DNA of 64,000 nt from Opeltia flavorubescens (Eukaryota > Ascomycota > Lecanoromycetes > Teloschistales > Teloschistaceae). How positions within the stretch are numbered: position 1 is the stretch's first letter; each line of letters begins with the position of its first letter. The translations under genes were made by a program, and so were the position numbers. A model generated the notes under the pieces. It was not told the DNA's origin and ran no database searches. It saw only the letters and a program-made list of their open reading frames with translations. The stretch covers positions 1,488,001 to 1,552,000 of the forward strand of contig KE546977.1 of the NCBI GenBank assembly GCA_000442125.1, given 5' to 3'. This document shows positions 1 to 11,083 of the stretch, piece by piece.

Positions 1-979
1 GCATAAACTCGTGACCGAGCTCCATCACTGCTTTCGTATCCTCCTCCTCCTCAGCCCACTTGACTCGTGACGGCCAATAAGCTAGATGCACGCCAACATG
101 AACCGCAAATCTCGTAGCAAAATGTCGATCTATCGTAATGTCCGTTCCAAGACTGCATGCCTTCCTCCTATACCCATCCAAGAAAGCATCAAGCAAACCT
201 CTCCCGCCCAGAAATCGTTCTAACAGATATGCCTCTGCCGAAAATTGTGCCAGATCGAGCGCAGGGTACCCGCGTCTCACCATCTCCCAATCCACAACCG
301 TAAGTGTGTTCTCCGCATCGAGAATGATATTCCCAGGCCAGTAATCTCCATGACAAACACACTGCTCGTCTTCATCCATTCCGATCTGCGCGCCGTATTT
401 CCAATCAATGTATTCGCAGAAATTGGTATCGAGACCGTACTGTTCGGCTGCTTGTGTAAGATGGGAGTATGCCCATCGATAAATGGATTTCGCGGTGCGG
501 TTCCCTCCTTCCCCGATTTCGATACCAGGGGTCTTATGATGTAGCTCAGCAAGCCACTCGCCGAGCTCGCGGCCGGTTTCTGGGATGTTGACGGCAGGAT
601 CGGTGTAGGCTTCCTTTAAGGTTGTATAGCCGGCGTCGCTTAGGATTAATATCTTGGAGACTTCATCGTATGAGTTAACTTCGGGCATTTTGACACTACT
701 TTCGTTGTCGGACATCAGAGGCGATACTTTTTTCAAGGCGACGGCTTCGAAGTCCATTCTGTCTACGGGGAATGGTATTGCGCCATTGGAGGATGCGACG
801 TAAGGTTCTGCGTGCTTGTAGATTTTGGGTGCATTGTCGTCTTCGGTGAAGACACGGAAGACATAATTGGCGGTACCACCGCTCAATTGCTCAATTTTGG
901 TGTGCTTGATGTTGTTCTCATCAAGGTAAGCTTTCAATTCGGCCACACTGGTAGGGCCGATCTCGTGGGCGAGTGCCAT
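1..979 (-). CDS. Aminoglycoside phosphotransferase/methylthioribose kinase-like protein (3' end off window)
   Basis: An uninterrupted reading frame runs on the minus strand from an ATG at 979 to the left edge with no stop, so the C-terminus is missing. About 326 residues are visible. The N-lobe begins MALAHEIGPTSVAELKAYL and has a phosphate-binding-loop-like stretch LSGGTANYVFRVF near residue 30. The C-lobe carries the catalytic loop CHGDYWPGNIILD, followed by VVDWEMVRRGYPALDLAQF with the metal-binding Asp. These are hallmarks of the APH/choline kinase-like fold (APH family). Fungal members are often annotated as methylthioribose-kinase-like or simply phosphotransferase; the substrate cannot be read from sequence. 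No intron is needed in the visible part. Confidence 0.85.
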   Translation of the reverse strand, partial: MALAHEIGPTSVAELKAYLDENNIKHTKIEQLSGGTANYVFRVFTEDDNAPKIYKHAEPYVASSNGAIPFPVDRMDFEAVALKKVSPLMSDNESSVKMPEVNSYDEVSKILILSDAGYTTLKEAYTDPAVNIPETGRELGEWLAELHHKTPGIEIGEGGNRTAKSIYRWAYSHLTQAAEQYGLDTNFCEYIDWKYGAQIGMDEDEQCVCHGDYWPGNIILDAENTLTVVDWEMVRRGYPALDLAQFSAEAYLLERFLGGRGLLDAFLDGYRRKACSLGTDITIDRHFATRFAVHVGVHLAYWPSRVKWAEEEEDTKAVMELGHEFM

Positions 980-1977
980 TTCTCACCACTTGCGGCTCGT
1001 TACAGTTCTTTGAATCAACGTCCCCAAGGATTTTTCGGAATGAACTAGATGTGGAACTAAATGAGAGTGAGAGTTTCCGTTTTATCATTTTCAAAGGGAG
1101 GCTTTGCTGATGCCAAGGTGCCCCAAGTACAACATAGCAGATGAGTCATACCCCGCAGTTACATTCATGCGGACATAGAAATATTCAGCTGGGATGTCTT
1201 ACTGTTGATTATTCGGATGTCACGAAGTTTTCCAAATTGAATGAAGAGTCATCTTGTCAGACTCACCCATCCAATGTCATAGCACTCAAATCAGGGGTCA
1301 ATCTTTGCATGCTCTGTGTGCCAAGCTTTTTGGTGCCTTACTTGATACGGGATAGGATCAATCTGTCATCGAGTTTATGTACCAGGGGTCTTTTAGCTTC
1401 ACAGATTGTATGATTCAACAAGTATAGGTTTTGATTAAGGCTTCTTGACGAATGTGGCGGACAGTGTTTCGAGCGAACCGCTTCTACATTCGAGATGTAC
1501 TACAGGGACTCAATCCATTCGCTTCTCTATCTGTGACTACGAGAAGGTCCTGAGCAGTCCTTGATGCTCTGGCATCGAAGCACAAACGCAATTGAATTGC
1601 CTTACATATCATCTCAGGGACTGCAGAAAACACAGACTTCAAGTCTATGAAAGGAAATATATGAACTTTCAAATTGGCATCATGGTCAAATTATTCTAAA
1701 GCCATTATTGCTCAATTATACTCTACGAAACCCCTGCTCACTTCATCACATCAAGAGGCTTGATCACGACAGTCAAGTCAGGATGCGTCCAAAATGAATT
1801 TGGTCACTGTCGCTGGTGAATGGTTAACTCAGGATGAACGAGTCTTCATCCGAGGATACAAAACTTCGACGTCTCAACCTGTATGAGCACCTCCATCTGT
1901 CCCGAGACAACTGCAAGAGATTTTCAATTCGCATTACTGACGACCGGATTGAAACTCGATATACTTAGCATTTGAAC
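980..1977. other. Intergenic, no gene seen
   Basis: About 1 kb between the divergent kinase-like gene and the repeat-containing secreted protein gene. The open frames here are short, have no recognisable motif and do not extend by plausible splicing. It presumably contains the promoters of both flanking genes. Confidence 0.5.
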
Positions 1978-4977
1978 ATGAATACAACCGCAGCGAGTCG
2001 GCATAGCATTATCATTACTCTACTTTTGTCAACCCTGCTTTTGTTCCTCTTCAGCTCTCATGGCTTTTTCGGTTATAGATCGGCGGATCTCGGAGGCTTC
2101 ACAGGCGCCTCGAGTCAAAGTGGTCCTTCAGAGAGTATCGCTCTTTCCGTTGGCCGCCTAGACCATGAAGTCAATTCTTCATTGCCATCGGGTCATCATC
2201 GTCTTCTCAAGCGTATTGACGCGCCTTCCAATTACGCCAGTCTGGTCTGTAAGGGCGGCCAATATCTTGACAAGATCAAAGCTTCATTCGAAGGCAGCGC
2301 TCCCGGTATCTCATTTCCGCAAAGTGAAATAGAGAATGGCTGGACAAGGACCAGGGAAGTCGCGGAAGATGATGAGGAAGCCATCAAACGCCGCTGGGAA
2401 GGAGCTTTCAAAGATCTCTTCGGCTCATATCCCCCAGATTCTGATATCAAACCCGTCATCGATGTTCAGGACAAGGCGTACGATACTATTCTTGATGTTC
2501 ATGTCGATGTTAGTTGACGAAAAAATCGAGCCAAATATGTGAGTCACTGACAGTCAACGCAGAAGCCCACCAATGCCGAATGTCAAGGCATCTATTATCC
2601 CAAACAGAATCTAGCCATGGTAGCAGCTTCATACAGCGCAACGCAGCGTCTCTTGGAAAGCGAAAAGCGCAAGACTAAAGCCGAAAGAGACGCATTACTT
2701 CCCACCATCAACAGGCTTTCTGATCTCCTATGGCTTGGCTGGAACAATGTCTCCGGTCTAAATCCTGAAAGACTCCGGTACATAGCATCTGACTCCATTG
2801 ACAACAAGGCTACTGAGCCCATCATGCGCTATCTTTTTCTTAAAGACAAGGGTCAGGCTAATAGCGTAGTTTGGCCAGGCGTTGCTTACGCTGGAGACAG
2901 CGACGAAGGCAAAGCACTTCTCGCTACGCCGAATGGACGGGTGACCGCGTGGCTTCTCATCGATCATGCTCATCAATTGAATTGGAGGATGATGTCTAGA
3001 CAGCTGAAGGTGTACATCTTTGCTTATGCTGGGAAGTACTGTATGCTTTGGGATTTGGAACCCAATCAAATCGTCAAGCGAGCGCCGCAACGAGATTTCG
3101 ACTTTACCAAAGATAAAGGTAATACAGCGTACGATCAGATACAGGCTGCTTTACACGGATGCGCAAAACAAATCCAAAATTTCAATCCTGAAGCGTTTGA
3201 GAACGGTTGGACCAGAAAGAAGGACAAAAATGAACTCCTCGATGTTCTCTGGCAGAAGGCCCTAGGGAACGTTACAGGGACCACTATCACTCGGGAGATG
3301 AGTACCTATATCTCTCTAGTGCAGAATAAAGACTTTACTAACGTCCGAGGGCAACTAGTAAAGGTGATGCTCCTTTTATAGAATTTAAGAACTTGCTGAT
3401 GGTCTCCGAATAGTGGATTAAAAATGATGCAGCATACCAACAATACTTTCTTCCCACTAAATCATCAATCATTCTTCTGAATGTCCGCAGTCCAGCCTCC
3501 GAGGTTAATTGGCGATACCGCAACGTGTATAAGAAGCTGCCTCCTTCGCCTGAAGAAATCAACGACCAATATGTGCCACCCCTCAACCGCTGGTCCGATG
3601 TGACATGGACGCTTTGGAAAGAGAAGGGAGGCGGTAACGGCTTGCGGTATATATGCCACGATAGTATCGCTAATGACTTGACCGAGTCTGTTATGGATTA
3701 CATCTTCGACAAAGCCGGCAAAACCGGGAACATTCCAGATTTCCCAGGCCTAGACTTCGGCATGGATAGTGATGAGGGAAGAGCGTTGTTGGGTACTCCG
3801 AATGGTATTGGAGCGGCGAGATTACTCATCGATCGTGCGAGTGTACTTGGTCCGCGGGAAATACGGATTCACATCTTTTATCGAAAGGTGGCTTATAGAT
3901 CTCCGTGTATGCTCATCGACATGAAACCAATCCAAGCGCATCGGAGGGCCATTCCCGGGAGAGTCACGCATCGAGATCTAGCACAGAGTCAAGAGGAGCA
4001 TCTGGCGAAGCACTTGATCAGCCCAAAAGTAAAACGTGATAGGAAAGAGGACTTCGATGAATGTAAGACAAAAGGCGATCGAGCGTACGATCAGGTGCAG
4101 GCTGCCTTTCAAGGATGTGCATCAAATGTCCAGGATTTTGACTCAGAAGCCATCAAAAATGGTTGGACTCGAACAAAGGATCAGAAAACCCTTCCTCACG
4201 AAGAATGGGATCCAATTCTCAAGAATGTCACCGGAATAACCCTGACCACGCAGATGAGTAATTGGGTGAAGCTGAACCAGGACAAAGACTTCACCAATGT
4301 TCGTGGCGAACTTGTGGAGGTACTGAATATCCCTCCTGTAGGTTGCCAGCTTACTGACCAGAAATGAACAGTGGGTCAAGAATAATGCAAAATACGAGCA
4401 GTATTTCCTTCCTGCCTTGTCAACAATTGTTGTAGCCGACATAGTCAGCCCCGCCCATGAAGTCAAGCGGCTCCATAGATGGGCCGACCAGAAACCTCCC
4501 ACCGATGCAGAAATTGCCGAACGCTATGTCCCGCCCCTCAATCGTTGGTCAGATATTACATGGACTCTCTGGAAGGAAAAAGGAGGCGGCAACAATCTGC
4601 GCTACCTATGCCGTGACTTCATCGCCAACGAAATGTCTGAAGATGTCATGAAGTATATACTCAATAACCGGCAGCCACAGTTTCCAGGGGTGGAATTCGG
4701 GATGAATACTACCCAGGGGAGGGCTTTACTGGGTACTCCGAATGGGATTGGCGCTGCGAGGATTCTGATCGATCGGGCAAATTTACTTGGCCGGAGGGAG
4801 ATCAGCTTCCGCCTTTTCTATCTGTACGCGGATTACCCTTGTATGCTCATCGACATGAAACCAATACAGGTGCAGCAGAGGGCATTTGATGAGCCGGTAT
4901 CAGAAGGTCTGAATGGGCGACGGAGTGATGTGGCTCATCCGCTCTTGACAAGTTGGAATACGTCCTGGGTAGCTTGA
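1978..4977 (+). CDS. Secreted/anchored multi-repeat protein built of duplicated exons, unknown function
   Basis: Four exons: 1978-2508, 2563-3363, 3414-4319 and 4372-4977. They give 947 residues with all introns in phase 0. The ATG at 1978 precedes a strongly hydrophobic segment (HSIIITLLLSTLLLFLFSS), read as a signal peptide or membrane anchor, and a dibasic LLKR site lies near residue 80. The rest alternates two modules. Module C has GCA...NGWTR..., a W, then NVTG and the ending DFTNVRG(Q/E)LV(K/E). Module N has RWSD(V/I)TWTLWKEKGGG, LRYIC.DSIAN, SDEGRALLGTPNGIGAARLLIDR and PCMLIDMKPIQ. Exon 1 ends with a divergent C module, exons 2 and 3 are N+C, and exon 4 is N only. Introns fall at the same place in each unit, so exon duplication made the gene. 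I do not recognise the family. An extracellular role is inferred only from the N-terminus. Confidence 0.85.
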
Positions 4978-5738
4978 CGTAGAGAATGCGGCGAAACAAT
5001 TCTAATAACTGACATTTTAGCGGATAAGCCCAGAATTTTTGGCTGCTATGAGCCAGAAGCTTGTACACATAGCTATCACGGATAAGGCTACCAGTAGAAA
5101 AATCTAAGACAGCTTGAAACTTTTCATCGACTTCAGTGATGTGGCCATGAGACCGCGAACCTTACTCTTCATAGAGAGAAGAATGAGAATCCTTAAGGTA
5201 GTGGATTCTGACCTTCTAGACATCAAAATGTCATTGACAAGCCATTGGCAAGTCTAGAAATGAACGTGGCTGGGTCGATGCATTGGCCAAGCCTGATTGG
5301 TAGCGATTATGTTGCTTTCCTGCATTGGGTATGAATTGAATATCACTGGTATTAGATCGTCTCTATTCTGTCCTACCCGTACATCAAGCTACAATGATGC
5401 TTAGTGGTGCCCATTCTTCTGCAAATGAACGAGTTCTAGTACTGTCGAAATCTTAGGACTCGTGCTTGATGATCTGACGCCAATCATGAACCTTATCAAG
5501 AATGATTGCGAAGTGCCTCCATCGATTTACCACTGAAAGTGGCGGCGCATGCAAAAGTGTGGAAATCGCTTTATGGAAATACATTTAAGGAAAAGGAGAA
5601 TCGAAAGCTGTTCATCCGTAAATTGGGTTGAGCATCATCAGGTGTGTTCCGCAATTGCATTACCTTCCCCACCAGTCGAACAATCGTTGTGCGAGTATCT
5701 TTACAGACTCATTGCACAGCAGAAACGTTCGTACTTCC
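4978..5738. other. Intergenic, no gene seen
   Basis: Sequence between the repeat protein gene and the convergent PTH11-like pseudogene. Short plus-strand frames around 5549-5831 have no recognisable protein motif and partly overlap the 3' end of the pseudogene on the other strand. Confidence 0.4.
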
Positions 5739-7020
5739 TTATCTGGACGACATTTCAAAAGCCTGACCTTCAGCGTCATCTATCTCTTCGTACCCTTTGG
5801 CACTGACTGGCTGCGTGGTTTTCGCCGTTGATGGCGGTAGTGGCATCCGAGCGCGTCTGTTGGCGTTGAAACTGTTAATGAACATCTTTGAAGGCGTCGG
5901 CGAGGAATTTTTGGTGTGAAATCGTTCGGAAATATGGCGGTAGAAAGCTGGGAGGATAGGCATACATCCAACGATGATACCGCTCGTCTGCTCGATGATA
6001 CTGTAAATACATGCATCAGCTATTGACCTTTGACGGAATGACTGTGGTACTTGAATAGTATCAAAATCTCAATTACGATCGTTGTATTCGGGTTACCTGC
6101 CTGAGGCACAAGGTACCCAAGCCGTGCAACGCTGGCTAATAATCCGCTAGAGACTCTGTGAGCTTGCTTGTTGTTTTCTAATGTTGTGCCCGTGGAACTT
6201 ACAGCGCACCCACAGCAAAGACGGCCAAAACCCTGATCTTTTGCTCTCTGGACACTTGCAGACTCCAGATGACAAAAAAACGGTATCGCGAAGATCATCA
6301 GATCCAATACGACGTTGATGACTGTTGCGACGAGAATGGCAGCGGCCTGGTTAAAACCTTCTTCCCCCTTCACGTCTTGTTCCCGTTTGGTACTACGTTC
6401 TATAATCGCAGTGACCGTGGCAGCGATTACGAAAAATAGATTCCACCAGAAAACAAACCAGATAGCCCACCAGGTAGTGGTCCTCTCGATAAGACCAGGA
6501 ACGAAAAGACGCTGGTAAAGGGGTACTATCGATGCTTTGGCGAAGAACATAGCAGCTAAGCCTACAAGCTCGATATCATGAAACTCCTAAGAATATCATA
6601 TATCAGTCACACTCGAGTTGACCAATAACACTGTTCAAATACCTTCGTAAATTGCACATAGCTCGATTTAGAAACATTCTACAGATCGACGCCGCCTCCG
6701 TATCTTAGTGTGTCGAGAGTCATAGCGATTACGCTCACTAATCCTACCTATGCCAAAATTGAAAACCCTGAATACAAAGATCAGCTGGCTCAAGACTAGA
6801 GAAAACAGACAAAGAGGAGCCTCATACAGTCATCCCACCAGAGCTTGCGGTTCACGAATTATCGAGTGTATATCCTGAGAGACAAAATTGCCGTGGAAAG
6901 AAATAAAGCTACGACGGCAAAAGAGATAATAAGCCTCCTCTGAGATGGGGGATTGACGAAATTCGATTTCACTCCCGCAGGGAACTCAACGCTAGGAATA
7001 ATCTAAGTATAAGATGCCAT
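5739..7020 (-). pseudogene. PTH11-like seven-TM (rhodopsin-domain) membrane protein, inactivated
   Basis: Read from 7020 leftwards, the protein starts MASYT and then shows the fungal PTH11-like/rhodopsin-domain pattern: hydrophobic LIISFAVVALFLSTAILSL, RIYTR...KLWWDDC, LVLSQLIFVFRVFNFGIG, MFFAKASIVPLYQRLF, AIWFVFWWNLFFVIAATV, AAAILVATVINVVLDLMIF, SSGLLASVARLGYLVPQ and EQTSGIIVGCMPILPAFY. The frame is broken at several points: TAG after MASYT, TAA after RIYTR, a frame change in TM2, TAG after GGGVDL, and an extra base in a 7-A run at 6274-6280. The three stops would be Gln codons (CAG or CAA) before a CpA-to-TpA change. Normal-looking introns still surround the lesions, for example the one before the EQTSG segment. 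One break could be a sequence error; this many suggests a real pseudogene. Confidence 0.8.
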
Positions 7021-8249
7021 GTCAGCAACACTCGTTTCGAAAAATCACGGAATCTACAGAAACGGGAGGGGTACAAGTAAGACTATTCATATCGATACAG
7101 TTGTTCAAGGCAAAAGAAGGCGTCCAGTACATGCCCCAAATAACATTGCCGTACCTATCAAACCTGATCATATGCATAAAGCAAGCCTGGGAGAAAACTA
7201 CTGCAGAGGACCACGCGGGGACTAGAACAAAAAGCTGCAATACACAGGAATGGCAAGAATTGAAAGGGTCATCATGCAGATTGTTCGGAATGAACGCATA
7301 CGTAGCATGAAGCACACGCCACTGGGACACAACGTGGATACTCCTTGTCCGATCAATGGTCAGAGTAAGCCGATCCGGCGACACGGTACACTGCTGTCCG
7401 ATGTACAGTATTAAGTGCTTATATGTTATACGTTACCTTCGAGAACCTGCCGATCGTGGAAGCGGAGAAACGCGGATGCATATGCGAGTCGAGACGTCAC
7501 CTAGCGTCTAGCCTCTCGCAAGGCTGCCTACTATTCCTCCGCGCACTGCTCCGCAAATCCCTTCCCTGGATTTTGTGTACATATAGCAGTAAGTACTGTC
7601 TTGCTTCTGAGCCTCTTTCCTTTGCTCCCCATCGTTATAGCTACTGCTACTAACCCAGCCTCAATTGGTGCGATGCCGAGAAGCAGGGTATGACGATGAA
7701 GTGCTGGGATATCTCAATCTACTTTTCCATATCTGATAAAACTGGAACTACTGGGGATGCAACTGCTCAAATGGGTCCGGCAGGAATGCTAGCTACGCCG
7801 TTCTACCGGCCGGGTGCGGTGATGACCTGCTCAAGCACAGCGAATTCCGCATCGGGTTCTGCACAAAGAAGAAGCCGGTAGTTGCATACTTAGCAACCCA
7901 CCCCTTCAATTACATTCGTCGATAATTAGCTACTGCTTGGAGACCTTTTAGAGCCCATGGGTTCCTGAAAAAGCCGATAGAATCTTTTGTGCTGCTTGCT
8001 TCTCGATGATTAAGGGATCATTTCGACAAGTCATCGCCCAGCATCCCAATCTCAATGCTGTTGTTCCGCTGCTTAGGAAAACTCCTTATCGGAAACGTGT
8101 GCAAGTGTAGCTCTCGGATGATGAAGTGTCTCTTTTGCTCGGTTTATGGCTTCGAAAAAGGGTCCTGTCTTTATGACCATAGCGGGGCTCGGAGCACGAT
8201 GGCTTTTCCATTGGAATCTGGAAAGAGTCATTGCGAGTATTATTCCGTA
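7021..8249. other. Intergenic, no gene seen
   Basis: No supported gene. Frames around 7014-7310, 7423-7653 and 7690-7881 lack motifs, and a longer frame beginning at 8055 runs through the MITE at 8250-8485, so it is not a conserved gene. Confidence 0.4.
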
Positions 8250-8485
8250 CGAGGGTCGGTGACAAAAGTCCCGTCCGATAGGGACCAGGCGGACTCCACA
8301 ACAAGCAATTACAGGACGTATAACAGAAACACAATTGAAACGTTAATCAAATACTTCCGAGTCACCTCCTGCTACGTAGTAGTAAAATCGATATGTCGAT
8401 TACGACGGGTAACTGAAAACAACGTGTTCAGTAGTATGAAAGGGTTTGCCTACCTATCGGACAAGACTTTTGTCACCGACCCTCG
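8250..8485. mobile_element. MITE-like element with 33-bp terminal inverted repeats
   Basis: Left arm 8250-8282 and right arm 8453-8485 are inverted copies that match at 31 of 33 positions; the only differences are two adjacent C/T transitions. The arms begin CGAGGGTCGGTGACAAAAGT. A direct repeat GTA sits immediately outside both ends (8247-8249 and 8486-8488), fitting a 3-bp target-site duplication. The 236-bp element is far too short to encode a transposase. A 3-bp duplication is typical of PIF/Harbinger-type or CACTA elements, but the family cannot be assigned from one copy. Confidence 0.8.
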
Positions 8486-8942
8486 GTAAGCGAGGTCGAT
8501 TCTCAACGCCAAGCCACCAAATGAATCACGTGCAAGGCTGAACCACAACCGAGGGAACGTGCTAAGACTCGAGGCACTCCTCAGCCTCTCAAGCGCTCAA
8601 GTCCTCAATCCAATATGGCTAACGCGTTAATTTATTGTCGTTTCACGTTCTACGTAATTATCGAAAGCATATTTTGAACCTTGATCAGAAAAGTACGTTG
8701 TAATCTAGCTCTAGGTATCGAATACACTAGCCAGCCACAGCCTTGTGTGGTTGGTACGAGCGAGGCTCATTGAGAGTCGCCAACTCAGGGCGTCGGAGAA
8801 GACTAATTCTCAATCAAGTCGAGTCTTGATACTGACTGGGTATTGGGGATCACGCCCGAGCGGCTAGCGCATTCGATTTTACATTGCAACGCTAAAAAAG
8901 ATTCGACTGATAGATCAGATCCAATCTGGGAACCATCTAAAC
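8486..8942. promoter_or_regulatory. Probable upstream region of the HET-domain gene
   Basis: About 450 bp between the MITE and the HET gene start, with no coding frame. It presumably holds the HET promoter; no specific site is identified with confidence. Confidence 0.3.
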
Positions 8943-10298
8943 ATGCGTCTGTTACACACAGAAAGACTGGAATTCGAGGAATTTTTCGATAGTGAGACCC
9001 CAGACTACGCGAGTTTGTCTCATCGATGGACCCGTGATGAGGTTAGCTTTCGGAATTTCCACCACTGCAAGCAAAGACGGGCACAAAATTTTGCGAAGAT
9101 TGAGAATTACTGTGCTCTGGCTTGGCAAAATGGCTATGAGTGGGTGTGGATCGATACCTGCTGCATTGACAAGACGAGTAGTGCCGAGCTCACGGAGGCT
9201 ATCAACTCTATGTACTCATGGTACGAGAAGGCAAGTGTGTGTCATGCCTATCTCGCCGACGTAAGTTTGCGGAAGGATGGAATTAACTCGTGGGATGAAA
9301 CTCGCAACGAGTTTATCCGCAGCGACTGGTTCACGAGAGGTTGGACTTTGCAAGAGCTGTTAGCCCCTTCAATGGTGCATTTTCTCGATCGCTCCTGGAG
9401 GTTCATAGGGTATAAAGGGTTTAATTTTGAATCACCAGGGGATCTGGAACACGAAATATCGCTCGCAACCGGTATTAGCGAATTAGATCTCCAGCTTTTA
9501 CCGCAGAGCCAACCGACTGCGAAGAAGCTTAGCTGGGTCTCTAGGAGAAATACGACCCGGGCCGAGGATATAGCGTATTGCATGCTTGGACTTTGCAATG
9601 TCAATATGCCGTTGTTATATGGAGAGGGAAACAAGGCCTTCATAAGGCTGCAGCAGGAGATTATCAAGGATCAAGACGACGAATCCATCTTCGCCTGGTT
9701 CTGCGACTATGAAGGAGAAATGAGACCTTTCACCAGCGGATTGATTGCTCCCTCTCCAAGGTGCTTCGCCAAATCCGGTCAAGTCGTACATTATACGTCG
9801 TCGATTCTGAAAGGCAAAAGGCCGTATTCCATGACGAATAAAGGCCTTGCCTATATTATTCCTCGGCCCAAGAACTGGCCGGAAGGGCAACTTCCCGCGC
9901 AGCCTTTATTTCCCCTCCTCTTGCAGTGCGGTACCCCCGACGCATGGGTCGTTAACCAGCTTTGTCGACTTGGTCACCACCGTAACGATCAATTCCCTTT
10001 GGTGACGATTGAATTGATCTTCATAGCATCGAATTGGTACAGGGTACAGGGTCGGACCGCGGACTTTGTATTCAGCTCTCCAGATTTGTGGAATGCCAGC
10101 GTACCGGAGCAAGGTAGCTCTTTCGATACAATCTATATCCGGGGAACTAATCTTCTCATCACGGTTCTGGACCTGGTTTACCCTACAAATGAGTTGGACG
10201 AGTTCCTGGCTGTGCATAAAGCTATGAAGGGAGAGATTAGCGAGCATAAGGGCCTTAGGTATGATATCAGACACCATGCCATGTCGATTCAAAATTAG
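8943..10298 (+). CDS. HET-domain (heterokaryon incompatibility) protein
   Basis: Single exon, 451 residues, with an ATG at 8943. The N-terminal half is a HET domain (Pfam HET): YASLSHRW near residue 22, then YEWVWIDTCCIDK, SSAELTEAINSMYSWYEKA, CHAYLADV, SDWFTRGWTLQELLAP and, further on, RAEDIAYCMLGLCNVNMPLLYGEGNKAFIRLQQEI, given here in pieces: RAEDIAYCMLGLCNVNMPLL and YGEGNKAFIRLQQEI. The C-terminal half is the variable region usual for this class. HET proteins mediate allorecognition and the resulting programmed cell death in filamentous ascomycetes; the partner is not visible. The frame is intact, unlike several neighbouring genes. There is no obvious NACHT or repeat domain, so it belongs to the short HET class. 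Confidence 0.93.
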   Translation: MRLLHTERLEFEEFFDSETPDYASLSHRWTRDEVSFRNFHHCKQRRAQNFAKIENYCALAWQNGYEWVWIDTCCIDKTSSAELTEAINSMYSWYEKASVCHAYLADVSLRKDGINSWDETRNEFIRSDWFTRGWTLQELLAPSMVHFLDRSWRFIGYKGFNFESPGDLEHEISLATGISELDLQLLPQSQPTAKKLSWVSRRNTTRAEDIAYCMLGLCNVNMPLLYGEGNKAFIRLQQEIIKDQDDESIFAWFCDYEGEMRPFTSGLIAPSPRCFAKSGQVVHYTSSILKGKRPYSMTNKGLAYIIPRPKNWPEGQLPAQPLFPLLLQCGTPDAWVVNQLCRLGHHRNDQFPLVTIELIFIASNWYRVQGRTADFVFSSPDLWNASVPEQGSSFDTIYIRGTNLLITVLDLVYPTNELDEFLAVHKAMKGEISEHKGLRYDIRHHAMSIQN

Positions 10299-10644
10299 TG
10301 CGATATTATCTTGGCGATGATCGCTTTCAATCAGAGTTCTTGTTAAGTGCTGAATATCTGACCCTCGGGATTGGTGACTGGACTATCGTTCCGTATCTCT
10401 ACTGATCCTTTCATCCCTACAGCTACTTGGATAAGATGAGTAATCTGTTATCTCGAGGATTTCTGTTGATTTCCAGTGAACATTGTTGTTGACAAAACAA
10501 CAAACCACGTGGAGATTACTAGCTCCGCGCCTTCGCACGCGTTTCCTTCCAAAGTTCCTTCGACAAGGTTCCTGTGGAGTGTCTCCCCATAATCCAATCA
10601 TCCAAACCTCTATGATACGATCAGCTTTGTAGGATTAGTTCAGG
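10299..10644. other. Intergenic, no gene seen
   Basis: Short spacer between the HET gene and the first of two small membrane/coiled-coil genes. No motif or supported frame. Confidence 0.35.
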
Positions 10645-11083
10645 ATGCAGCTTCGCCATCATATAATGTATCTATCGGTACTGGCATTAATGTTCGCGTT
10701 CACATGGGCTTGGATAAGTGCTGTGGAACATAACGCCAAGATCATGGACAGCGAAATCCAAGGCTTGAAAGCGACTGTTAGGCGTCTTCAACAGGTTCAT
10801 GGTATACTCCCAGTTCTTCCAGGGCTTTATGAATTCCAAATAATCAAATGATAGTACTGCCGAATTACCAGCTTCTGCCAATGATGAATGAGACCAGCAT
10901 AGATGGCAATCCTCGTAAGTGGTTCTCAGAAGCTGATATGGATGTCACTGAGTCTTGGAAGGCAAACAACCTCAGCCATTCAAAATCGCTGCCGGCGCAG
11001 TCAATGGGATAGCGACACTAGGATACTCTGCGCTTCGTTCATTGGTGGGCGTCATTATTGGCCTGGTTAATGATGGAGCATAA
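10645..11083 (+). CDS. Putative small single-TM coiled-coil protein (splicing uncertain)
   Basis: The first exon from the ATG at 10645 encodes a short basic start, a membrane segment (MYLSVLALMFAFTWAWISAV) and a heptad-like stretch NAKIMDSEIQGLKATVRRLQ, then probably a donor gttcat after LQQ at about 10795. Downstream, a hydrophobic frame FKIAAGAVNGIATLGYSALR continues to a TAA at 11081-11083. A workable join uses a tiny exon (ATG GCA ATC CTC) and a second intron ending cctcag before the CCA codon, but other splices are possible. The plan of TM segment, coiled coil and hydrophobic tail resembles the gene at 11722, about 0.6 kb downstream. Function unknown. Confidence 0.35.

Noticed and set aside
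277-552. 91-residue minus-strand frame inside the first gene
   Set aside because: It is in a different register from the continuous kinase-like frame that carries the HGDYWPGN motif.
8055-8489. 144-residue frame on the plus strand
   Set aside because: It runs through the whole MITE and its inverted repeats and has no protein motif.
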